From NCBI RefSeq assembly GCF_003569745.1, contig NZ_AP018498.1, positions 1,835,001-1,899,000 on the forward strand: 64,000 nt of DNA, written 5' to 3'. Below, piece by piece: positions 55,244 to 62,599 of the stretch. A model generated the notes under the pieces. The model was not told the origin of the DNA and ran no database searches. It worked only from the letters and a program-made list of their open reading frames with translations. This DNA is from Altererythrobacter sp. B11 (GTDB taxonomy: Bacteria; Pseudomonadota; Alphaproteobacteria; Sphingomonadales; Sphingomonadaceae). The stretch's first letter is position 1. Each line of letters opens with the position of its first letter. A program made the translations under genes and the position numbers.

Positions 55244-56827
55244 ATGATATTTGGCCGGGTGAAGCCGCTGGACGCCATTCTTGCGACGGCAGAGAAGAAA
55301 TCCCTCCATCGCACACTCGGGGCCTGGCAGCTCACATTGCTCGGGGTCGGGGCCATCATCGGCACTGGCATCTTCGTGCTCACCTCGGAAGCGGCGCAGA
55401 AAGCCGGGCCGGGGATGATGTGGGCCTTTGTGATCGCCGCAGTCGTCTGCGGCGTGGCAGCCCTGTGCTATTCCGAAATCGCCTCCATGGTGCCGGTTTC
55501 GGGCTCCGCCTACACCTATACCTATGCAGTGATGGGCGAATTGCTGGCCTGGATGGTCGGGTGGGCGCTGATCCTTGAATATGCCGTGGCGGCGAGCGCG
55601 GTTTCGGTCGGCTGGTCGGGCTATTTCGTCGGTCTGCTGAACAGCTGGGGGATCGAAATGCCCCATGCGCTGGTCGTCGGTCCCTATGCGGGCGGGCTGG
55701 TGAACCTCCCGGCGCTGGTGATCGCGTTGCTCGTCACCTTGCTGTTGATGATCGGGACCACGGAAAGCGCGCGGGTGAATGCGGTGCTGGTGGCGATCAA
55801 GGTGACGGCGCTTACCGTGTTCATCATTCTCACCCTGCCGGTGATGAAGGGGCAGAACTTCGAACCCTTCATGCCCAACGGCTGGTTCGGCAACGGCCAT
55901 GGCGCGGGCTTGGGCGCAGTGGGCGCCGCGGCTTCGATCTTCTTCGCCTATGTGGGCTTCGACGCGGTCTCCACCGCGGCGGAAGAAACCAAGAATCCGC
56001 AGCGCAACGTGCCGATCGGCCTGATCGGCAGCCTCGCGATCTGTACGGTGTTCTACCTGCTCGTTGCCGCAGGCGCGATCGGCGCAATCGGGGCGCAGCC
56101 CGTCTCCGGCCCCGGCGGCGCCATCCTTGCGCCCGGCACGCCCGAATTCGCCGCCCGGTGCCAGTCACTCGCGGGCATGGGGTCGGAACCGCTGGTCTGC
56201 TCGCGCGAGGCGCTGGCCCATGTGCTGCGCTCGATCGGCTGGCAGCGGGTGGGTGACCTGATCGGTGTTGCCGCCTTCCTCGCCCTGCCTTCGGTCATCC
56301 TCATCATGCTGTTCGGCCAGACGCGCATCTTCTTCGTCATGGCGCGCGACGGGCTGCTGCCCGAAAGGCTGGCGGTGATCCATCCGCGGTGGAAAACGCC
56401 GCATGTGGTGACGATGATCACCGGCGTTGCCGTGGCGTTCTTCGCCGCGTTCCTGCCGGTGGGCCAACTGGCGGACATCTCCAATTCGGGCACGCTATTC
56501 GCCTTCTTCATGGTGGCGCTGGCGGTGCTGATCCTCCGGCGCACCCAGCCGGACCGGCCGCGTCCGTTCCGCACCCCGCTGGTGTGGGTGGTGGCGCCGC
56601 TGGCGATCCTCGGCACGGTGGGGCTCTATGTGAATCTGCCCTTCGAAGCGAAGATGGTCCTGCCGGTGTGGGGCGGAGCCGGGCTCGTGGTCTATTTCCT
56701 CTACGGCTATCGCAAAAGCCATGTGGGCCGCGGCATCATCGATGTGCATGAGGATGATGCCGATGCACCCCCGATGCCGGTGCCGCCCATGCCCGATGCA
56801 CACACCCCGGGCGGCAAGGACGCCTGA
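55244..56827 (+). CDS. APC-family amino acid permease
   Basis: 527 residues from ATG 55244, set by an AAGGA site and a conserved-looking N-terminus (MIFGRVKPLDAILATAEKKS). Around 12 to 14 spans. The first, LLGVGAIIGTGIFVLTSEAA, is the APC consensus; FFAYVGFDAVSTAAEETKNPQRNVPIG is the TM6/loop signature of the cationic amino-acid transporter (YfnA/CAT-like) group. Substrate not determined. It diverges from panB; a bidirectional hairpin terminates it. Confidence 0.9.
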   Translation: MIFGRVKPLDAILATAEKKSLHRTLGAWQLTLLGVGAIIGTGIFVLTSEAAQKAGPGMMWAFVIAAVVCGVAALCYSEIASMVPVSGSAYTYTYAVMGELLAWMVGWALILEYAVAASAVSVGWSGYFVGLLNSWGIEMPHALVVGPYAGGLVNLPALVIALLVTLLLMIGTTESARVNAVLVAIKVTALTVFIILTLPVMKGQNFEPFMPNGWFGNGHGAGLGAVGAAASIFFAYVGFDAVSTAAEETKNPQRNVPIGLIGSLAICTVFYLLVAAGAIGAIGAQPVSGPGGAILAPGTPEFAARCQSLAGMGSEPLVCSREALAHVLRSIGWQRVGDLIGVAAFLALPSVILIMLFGQTRIFFVMARDGLLPERLAVIHPRWKTPHVVTMITGVAVAFFAAFLPVGQLADISNSGTLFAFFMVALAVLILRRTQPDRPRPFRTPLVWVVAPLAILGTVGLYVNLPFEAKMVLPVWGGAGLVVYFLYGYRKSHVGRGIIDVHEDDADAPPMPVPPMPDAHTPGGKDA

Positions 56828-56840
56828 AATGGATAAGCAA

Positions 56841-56865
56841 AGGGCCGCCCTGTAAGGGCGGCCCT
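56841..56865. terminator. Bidirectional terminator between the permease and stress-protein genes
   Basis: AGGGCCGCCC-tgtaa-GGGCGGCCCT is a perfect 10-bp stem with a 5-base loop, 13 bp after the permease stop and 22 bp after the stop of the convergent minus-strand gene, where the minus-strand copy is followed by TTTGCTT. Confidence 0.82.
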
Positions 56866-56887
56866 GCGCGTGACATGCCGTGGCGTG

Positions 56888-57358
56888 TCAGAGAGTGGTT
56901 TCGGTATGTTCCTCGCGCGCATCCTCGCGCGTGTCGAAGCCCAGCAGCATCTTGGTGTTGTCGATAAAGCCGAGGTCGCTGTTCCACAGCTCCGCCCGGC
57001 CCAGATCCATGCGCAGCATCAGCAGGTTGGGATCATCCTTCCCGCCGGGAAACCACGCCTCGATCACGCTGTTCCACTGCTTCTCCAGCCGTTCGCGACT
57101 GGTTTCGGTAATCAGCGTGCCCGAAAAGCGGGCGAACATCTCGTGCCCCTTGCTGGAGAAGGTAGCGGTTGCCCCTCCGCCCTGGGCAAGGGTGTTGCTC
57201 TTGCCGGTGAAGAACCAGATCGCGCTGTTGGCGTGCTTGTCCAGCTGGGCTGTCATCGGCACCGCGCTGTGCGGGTCGGAATCCAGCTGCAGGAACAGCA
57301 TGGGGCTGTCGTCCAGCGCCTTCCAGAACTTCTGTTTCAATTCCTCGGTATCGGACAT
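56888..57358 (-). CDS. Pyridoxamine 5'-phosphate oxidase-fold stress protein
   Basis: 156 residues from ATG 57358 (MSDTEELKQKFW). The split-barrel FMN-binding fold of the general stress protein 26 group is indicated by SAVPMTAQLDKHANSAIWFFTGKSN, FSSKGHEMFARFSGTL, and the C-terminal ELWNSDLGFIDNTKMLLG. Cofactor use and substrate are unknown; not a true PdxH because the PLP-binding residues are absent. It diverges from imuA across 163 bp that hold a LexA box. Confidence 0.85.
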   Translation of the reverse strand: MSDTEELKQKFWKALDDSPMLFLQLDSDPHSAVPMTAQLDKHANSAIWFFTGKSNTLAQGGGATATFSSKGHEMFARFSGTLITETSRERLEKQWNSVIEAWFPGGKDDPNLLMLRMDLGRAELWNSDLGFIDNTKMLLGFDTREDAREEHTETTL

Positions 57359-57469
57359 CTCAGGCGCTCCTGACAAAATTGAGTAGTCCCCGCTGCAACG
57401 GGACTGCGGGCGGATCGGTTCCTCCCCGGCTCTGCGGGGGACAATTGAGGAGGCCGGGGCAGGGCTCCC

Positions 57470-57504
57470 TTGCGAATCGGGAAAGGTTGGAACATAAAGA
57501 GAAC
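57470..57504 (+). promoter_or_regulatory. LexA box and candidate promoter of imuA
   Basis: GAAC-ataaaga-GAAC at 57490-57504 is a perfect alphaproteobacterial SOS box, 17 bp before the imuA ATG. A possible -35 TTGCGA (57470-57475) and -10 CATAAA (57493-57498) are 17 bp apart, with LexA covering the -10. Confidence 0.85.
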
Positions 57505-57521
57505 AATAGAGTCCAAGCCGC

Positions 57522-58232
57522 ATGGAAAAGCCCCATCTCCCTTCTGCAGCCGCATTTTCTTCCACCCTCTCCGCCCTGCGCTGGCGGCCCGGGCTGGAAG
57601 GGGCGCGGCATAGCGAGATATTCGCCGCGAGCGGCGAAGGAGGCGGCGTGGGCGCAGCTCTGGCATTGGCACGGGATGCCCTGCGAGCCCGTCCCTGCGA
57701 CAGGGAGGAAGGGCGCAGCTTCCTGTGGGTGCAGGATGCCGCTTCGATCCGCCTGACCGGTCGCCCCTATTGGGCCGGCTTGCCGGAGGATCTGCGTCGC
57801 GATGTGATCCATGTCGTTGCCGCCAAGGCCGAAGATGCGCTGTTTGCGCTGGAGGAGGGGCTGCGTTGCCGGGATCTTGCCTGCGTGATCGGGGAGATTG
57901 CCGGCAATCCGCGGGCGCTGGATTTCACCGCCTCCCGGCGTCTGAGCCTGGCGGCGGAAAAGCATGGCGTGCCGCTGTTCCTCGTCCGCCACGATGCGGC
58001 GCCTGATCTGTCTTCCGCGCGGATGCGCTGGCAGGTGCGCTCGGCCCCCTCCGATCCACCCCGCTGGAATGCGGCCGCGCCCGGTACACCTGCCTGGCAG
58101 GCCGAACTGTTCCGCGCGCGCAGCCACCCTCCCGGAGAATGGCTGCTGTGGGAGGAGCAGGGGCGCCTGCAGGCTGTGCCGGCGGGGGAAGAAAGTGCCG
58201 GAGGCCTGGGCGGCAGGCGGGCGCGAGGGTGA
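57522..58232 (+). CDS. imuA: SOS mutagenesis protein ImuA
   Basis: 236 residues of the ImuA/SulA-related RecA-like family. N-terminal ALRWRPGLEGARHSEIFAASGEGGG is the ImuA pattern; further features are SFLWVQDAASIRLTGRPYW, AEDALFALEEGLRC and ALDFTASRRLSLAAEKHGVPLFLVRHDA. ImuA works with ImuB and DnaE2 in damage-induced translesion synthesis. A canonical LexA box lies just upstream. imuB follows by about 8 bp. Confidence 0.93.
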   Translation: MEKPHLPSAAAFSSTLSALRWRPGLEGARHSEIFAASGEGGGVGAALALARDALRARPCDREEGRSFLWVQDAASIRLTGRPYWAGLPEDLRRDVIHVVAAKAEDALFALEEGLRCRDLACVIGEIAGNPRALDFTASRRLSLAAEKHGVPLFLVRHDAAPDLSSARMRWQVRSAPSDPPRWNAAAPGTPAWQAELFRARSHPPGEWLLWEEQGRLQAVPAGEESAGGLGGRRARG

Positions 58233-58239
58233 GGGCAGC

Positions 58240-59847
58240 GTGCTATCCGCCGATCCTGACCGGAGCGCTCTTGCCGATCCCGCCGGCGGGCGCCGGATTC
58301 TCGCCGTCTGGCTGGCGCGGCTGGCGGTGGACCGGTGGCGGCTGGGGCAAGGCTGCGCGCCGGGGCAAGCCGCCGATAGCTTTCCCACGGCACTGATTGC
58401 CGAAACCGCGCATGGCCCGCGGATAGAAGCGGCCAATGAGGCTGGGCTCGCTGCCGGTGCGCAGGTGGGCATGATGCTGGCCGATGCGCGCACCCTGTGC
58501 CCGCAGATCAAGGTGGCGCCTGCCGATCCCGGCGGCGATCTCGCCTTTCTGGAGACGCTCGCCCTGTGGGCGCAACGCTGGGGTCCGTGGAGCGCGATCG
58601 ATCCCCCCGACGGCCTGCTGGTGGATGTCAGCGCGGTGGCGCATCTCTTCGGGGGAGAGGCGGCGCTGCTGGGCGATGTCGCCCGGCACATGAGGCGGCG
58701 CGGTCTCACCGTGCGCACGGCCATCGCTCCAACGGCTGGGGCGGCATGGGCGCTCGCCCACCATGGCGTGGATCAGGCCATTCTACCCTGCAGTCAGGCC
58801 GGGCAGGGGGAGATTCCCGAGATGCTGGCCAGGCTGCCGGTCGCTGCCCTGCGGCTGGATGGGGATGTGGTGGTCACCTTGCGCAGGCTTGGCCTCAAGA
58901 AACTATCCGATCTCAATGGAATTGAACGAGATTCTGTGCAGCGGCGGTTCTTCAACAAGCGTTCGCCCGCGGCCAATCCTTTGCTGCGGATGGACCAATT
59001 GCTGGGCCTCATTCCCGAACCGCTGCTGCCGGTTGCTGCGCCATGCCCGCCGCTGGTGCAGCGCCGCCTGCTGGAACCCATTCGCCACCGTGCCTTGCTG
59101 GATCAGGTGGTGGCCGATCTTTCGGCGGACATGGCGCGCGAACTGGAAGGGCGGGGCGTCGGGGCGCGACGGCTGGAGCTTGGCCTGTGGCGCGTGGATG
59201 GCGATATTGCCCTGCGCCAGCTAGAAATGGCCGCACCCATGCGCGATCCGGCGCATATCTGCCGCCTGTTCGCACACAAGCTGGATGATGTGGAGGCGGG
59301 CTTTGGCATCGAGATGCTGCGCATGCGTGCGGCTTGGACCGAGACGCTGCATCTTTCCCAGCGCGATTTGGATGCTGCGGGGGAACGGCATGGCACCAGC
59401 CTTTCCGCCTGTATCGATCGGCTGGTGGTGCGGCTGGGAGAGAAAGCGGTCCGCCGCCCGGCTCCCAAGGTCAGCCATATTCCCGAACGGGCGCAGGCCT
59501 GGATGCCCCCGCTCATCGCTGCGGCTCCTTCGCAAGAAGAATTCACTTTCCATTCCAGGCCATTGAAACTTCTGGACAAGGCAGAACGGATCGCGGTGCT
59601 TTATGCCACGCCCGATGGCCATCCCAGGCAGTTCCGCTGGCGTGGGGCGGTGCATGAGGTGGCGCGGGTGGAAGGGCCTGAACGGCTGGCGCCCGAATGG
59701 TGGCGTGAACGGTCCACCACCCGGCTGCGCGATTACTACCGGATCGAGGATGCCTTGGGACGCCGCTACTGGATCTATCGCGCAGGGCTGATTGGCGACG
59801 GGCGCGGGGGATTGCCCGAATGGTTCCTCCACGGCCTCTGCGCATGA
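58240..59847 (+). CDS. imuB: DNA polymerase Y family protein ImuB
   Basis: 535 residues from GTG 58240 (8 bases after the imuA stop and with GAGGG upstream); GTG 58195 is an alternative that would overlap imuA. The N-terminus ILAVWLARLAVDRWRLGQG is the typical ImuB version of the Y-family palm, which lacks the full catalytic acids and so is thought to be a beta-clamp-binding adaptor. A QEEFTFHSRPLKLLD segment near residue 440 lies in the C-terminal region where ImuB contacts the clamp and partners. It forms the mutasome with ImuA and DnaE2. Confidence 0.92.
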   Translation: MLSADPDRSALADPAGGRRILAVWLARLAVDRWRLGQGCAPGQAADSFPTALIAETAHGPRIEAANEAGLAAGAQVGMMLADARTLCPQIKVAPADPGGDLAFLETLALWAQRWGPWSAIDPPDGLLVDVSAVAHLFGGEAALLGDVARHMRRRGLTVRTAIAPTAGAAWALAHHGVDQAILPCSQAGQGEIPEMLARLPVAALRLDGDVVVTLRRLGLKKLSDLNGIERDSVQRRFFNKRSPAANPLLRMDQLLGLIPEPLLPVAAPCPPLVQRRLLEPIRHRALLDQVVADLSADMARELEGRGVGARRLELGLWRVDGDIALRQLEMAAPMRDPAHICRLFAHKLDDVEAGFGIEMLRMRAAWTETLHLSQRDLDAAGERHGTSLSACIDRLVVRLGEKAVRRPAPKVSHIPERAQAWMPPLIAAAPSQEEFTFHSRPLKLLDKAERIAVLYATPDGHPRQFRWRGAVHEVARVEGPERLAPEWWRERSTTRLRDYYRIEDALGRRYWIYRAGLIGDGRGGLPEWFLHGLCA

Positions 59848-59854
59848 AAAGCGC

Positions 59855-59887
59855 TTGGGCGAATCGATGCTGGAACGTATAGTGAAC
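59855..59887 (+). promoter_or_regulatory. LexA box and candidate leaderless promoter of the radical SAM gene
   Basis: GAAC-gtatagt-GAAC at 59873-59887 is a second perfect SOS box. It ends 2 bp before the ATG at 59890. TTGGGC (59855-59860) and TATAGT (59878-59883) are 17 bp apart, so transcription should start at or next to the ATG and the mRNA would have no ribosome site. Confidence 0.8.
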
Positions 59888-59889
59888 AA

Positions 59890-61134
59890 ATGCAGTCGCT
59901 TACCGTCATCGAAAAGCTCGAAATCCTTGCCGATGCAGCCAAATATGATGCCTCCTGCGCGTCCTCCGGCACCGCACGGCGCAACAGCAAGGGCGGCAAG
60001 GGCATCGGCTCCACCGAAGGCATGGGCATCTGCCATGCCTATGCTCCCGACGGCCGCTGCATTTCCCTGCTCAAGGTGCTGCTGACCAATCACTGCATCT
60101 TCGACTGCCATTATTGCATCAACCGCAAGAGCTCGAATGTACGGCGCGCGCGCTTCACCCCGCGCGAAGTGGCGGACCTCACGCTCAGCTTCTATCGCCG
60201 CAATTACATCGAAGGGCTGTTCCTCTCCTCGGGCATTGTGAAAAGCTCCGACCATACCATGGAACAGCTGGTGGAAACGGCTCGTATCCTGCGGGAAGAG
60301 CATGATTTTCGCGGCTATATCCACCTCAAGACCATTCCCGAGGCCGATCCCGGTCTGGCGCTGCGGGCGGGGCTTTATGCCGATCGCCTCTCGATCAATG
60401 TGGAGCTGCCCACCGATGCGGGGCTGACCCGCTTTGCGCCGGACAAGAACCCCCGGCAGATCGAGCAGGCGATGGGCGGAATGAAGGCGGCGATGGTGGA
60501 GCACAAGGATGCCGGCAAGCGGTTCCGCCATGCGCCGCGTTTCGCCCCTGCTGGCCAGTCCACCCAGATGATCGTCGGTGCGGATGGCGCCAGCGACACC
60601 CAGATCCTCGGCAAGGCAAGCGGCCTTTACCAAGGCTTCCGTCTGCGCCGCGTCTATTACTCGGCTTTCAGCCCCATTCCCGATGCCAGCGCCGTCCTGC
60701 CGCTGAAGCGCCCGCCGCTGATCCGCGAGCATCGGCTTTATCAGTCGGACTGGCTGATGCGCTTCTATGGCTACCGCCCGGCAGAAGTGATGGCCGCCGC
60801 GGGGGAGGACGGGATGCTGCCGCTGGATATCGATCCGAAGCTGGCCTGGGCGCTGAAGTTTCGTGACCAGTTCCCGGTGGATGTGAACCGCGCCCCGCGC
60901 GAGATGCTGCTGCGCGTGCCCGGCCTTGGCGTGCGCGCGGTGGAGCAGATACTGCTGGCCCGTCGGCACCGAACCCTGCGGCTGGCGGATGTGGCCAAGC
61001 TGACCGTCTCCATCGCCAAATTGCGGCCCTTCCTCGTCACCTGCGACTGGCGGCCGACAGCGCTCACCGATCGGGGGGATCTGCGCAGCCTGCTGGCGCC
61101 CCGCACCGAGCAGCTGGAGCTGTTTGCGGCATGA
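59890..61134 (+). CDS. DNA modification/repair radical SAM protein
   Basis: 414 residues. The radical SAM 4Fe-4S motif is CxxxCxxC in NHCIFDCHYC. Family segments: EKLEILADAAKYDASCASSG, GICHAYAPDGRCISLLKVLLTN, INRKSSNVRRARFTPREVADLTL, LSSGIVKSSDHTMEQL and INVELPTDAGL; the C-terminus has a helix-hairpin-helix-like stretch VNRAPREMLLRVPGLGVRAVEQ suited to DNA contact. Chemical reaction is unknown. It has its own LexA box and overlaps the UdgX gene by 4 bp, so the pair is SOS-inducible and co-translated. Confidence 0.92.
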   Translation: MQSLTVIEKLEILADAAKYDASCASSGTARRNSKGGKGIGSTEGMGICHAYAPDGRCISLLKVLLTNHCIFDCHYCINRKSSNVRRARFTPREVADLTLSFYRRNYIEGLFLSSGIVKSSDHTMEQLVETARILREEHDFRGYIHLKTIPEADPGLALRAGLYADRLSINVELPTDAGLTRFAPDKNPRQIEQAMGGMKAAMVEHKDAGKRFRHAPRFAPAGQSTQMIVGADGASDTQILGKASGLYQGFRLRRVYYSAFSPIPDASAVLPLKRPPLIREHRLYQSDWLMRFYGYRPAEVMAAAGEDGMLPLDIDPKLAWALKFRDQFPVDVNRAPREMLLRVPGLGVRAVEQILLARRHRTLRLADVAKLTVSIAKLRPFLVTCDWRPTALTDRGDLRSLLAPRTEQLELFAA

Positions 61135-62561
61135 ATGCGCTGGCTGCCGTGACGCCGCATTGCCATGCGGTCACCCTGCCGGCGCAGGATGATTTCGACG
61201 CCTGGCGCGTGGCGGCGCGGGCGCTGGTGCAATGCGGTGTGGCGCCGGACCGGGTAAGCTGGTGCGCGCCGGGCGGGGAAGGCGATCTGTTCGCGGCAGG
61301 GGGTGGCGAACTGCCCGTGCCTGCCGCGGATGCTCCGCAGGTGTGGGCGGGCAAGACCTTCGTGCAATTGGCCCGCACGGCGATCTGCCATGCCGATCCC
61401 GCGCGTTTCGCCCTGCTTTATCGGCTGCTGTGGCGCCACCAGGCCAATCGGCAGGTGCTGGAAGACCGGGCGGATGCCGATGTGCGCCGGCTGGAGGATT
61501 TCGCCCGCTCGGTGCGGCGCGACATCCACAAGATGCGCGCCTTCGTGCGGTTCCGGGCGGTGGAGGAGGACGAGGGGGGCGAACGCTTCGTCGCCTGGTT
61601 TGAGCCGGAGCATCACATCCTGCGCACCAATGCCGGCTTCTTCGTCCGCCGCTTCGCCAATATGCGCTGGTCCATCCTTACCCCTGCGGGATCGCTTCAC
61701 TGGGATGGGGACGCGCTGGTGGAAGGGCCGCCAGCCCAGCGTTCCGATGCGCCCGGGGGCGATCCGGCGGAGGATCTGTGGCGCAGATATTATGCATCGA
61801 TCTTCAATCCGGCGCGTTTGAAGATTGGGGCCATGCTCAAGGAAATGCCCCGCAAATACTGGAAGAACATGCCCGAGGCGGCCCTCATCCCCGAGCTGGT
61901 CGCCGGGGCGCAGCAGCGCGAGGCAGCCATGGTGAAAGCCGGAGCAAGCGAAGCGGGGGAGCGGCCGGAAACTCTGGCCGCGATCGACAAGGCGATCCAT
62001 CAATGCCGCCGCTGTCCCATCGGCGATCTGGATAATGAAGCAGTGATGGGGGAGGGTCCGCAGGATGCCCCGCTGATGATCGTGGGGGAACAGCCGGGCG
62101 ATCAGGAGGATCTGGCGCAGCGGCCCTTCGTCGGCCCGGCAGGCCGGGTGCTCGATGCCCATCTCGAACGCGCCGGGATAGATCGCAACGCCGCCTATCT
62201 CACCAATGCCGTGAAGCACTTCAAATTCGTGCCGCGGGGCAAGCGCCGGCTGCATCACTCGCCCACCGCCAAGGAAATCGACATCTGCCGCTGGTGGATC
62301 GAAGGAGAACGGGCGATCGTGCAGCCCCGGCTGGTGCTGGCCCTGGGTGCCAGTGCGGCGCGGTCCATGCTGGGCAAGACAGTGAGCATTTCCCGCGCAC
62401 GCGGGCAGCCCCATCCGCTGGAGGATGGCAGCGAATTGTGGGTCACCGCCCATCCGTCCTATCTGCTGCGGCTCAAGGATGAAGCCAGGGACGAGCAGGA
62501 GCGGCTGTTCCAGGCCGATCTTGCCGCCGTGGCCGAACGTCTGGCCGAATTGACCGGCTAA
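61131..62561 (+). CDS. udgX: DUF4130-UdgX fusion, uracil-DNA binding repair protein
   Basis: 476 residues in two parts. Residues 1-250 are the DUF4130-type domain usually paired with the radical SAM protein (FALLYRLLWRHQANRQVLED, VRRDIHKMRAFVRFR, EHHILRTNAGFFVRRFANMRW). Residues about 280-476 are a family 4-like uracil-DNA glycosylase of the UdgX class: CRRCPIGDLDNEAVMGEG, IVGEQPGDQEDLAQRPFVGPAG and the KRRLH motif at 371-375, whose His375 corresponds to the residue that in UdgX forms a covalent bond to the abasic site. Cysteines support an Fe-S cluster. Confidence 0.93.
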   Translation: MNALAAVTPHCHAVTLPAQDDFDAWRVAARALVQCGVAPDRVSWCAPGGEGDLFAAGGGELPVPAADAPQVWAGKTFVQLARTAICHADPARFALLYRLLWRHQANRQVLEDRADADVRRLEDFARSVRRDIHKMRAFVRFRAVEEDEGGERFVAWFEPEHHILRTNAGFFVRRFANMRWSILTPAGSLHWDGDALVEGPPAQRSDAPGGDPAEDLWRRYYASIFNPARLKIGAMLKEMPRKYWKNMPEAALIPELVAGAQQREAAMVKAGASEAGERPETLAAIDKAIHQCRRCPIGDLDNEAVMGEGPQDAPLMIVGEQPGDQEDLAQRPFVGPAGRVLDAHLERAGIDRNAAYLTNAVKHFKFVPRGKRRLHHSPTAKEIDICRWWIEGERAIVQPRLVLALGASAARSMLGKTVSISRARGQPHPLEDGSELWVTAHPSYLLRLKDEARDEQERLFQADLAAVAERLAELTG

Positions 62562-62599
62562 TGATCCGCAGGATTTCATCCGGATAATCGGGCGGGCGC

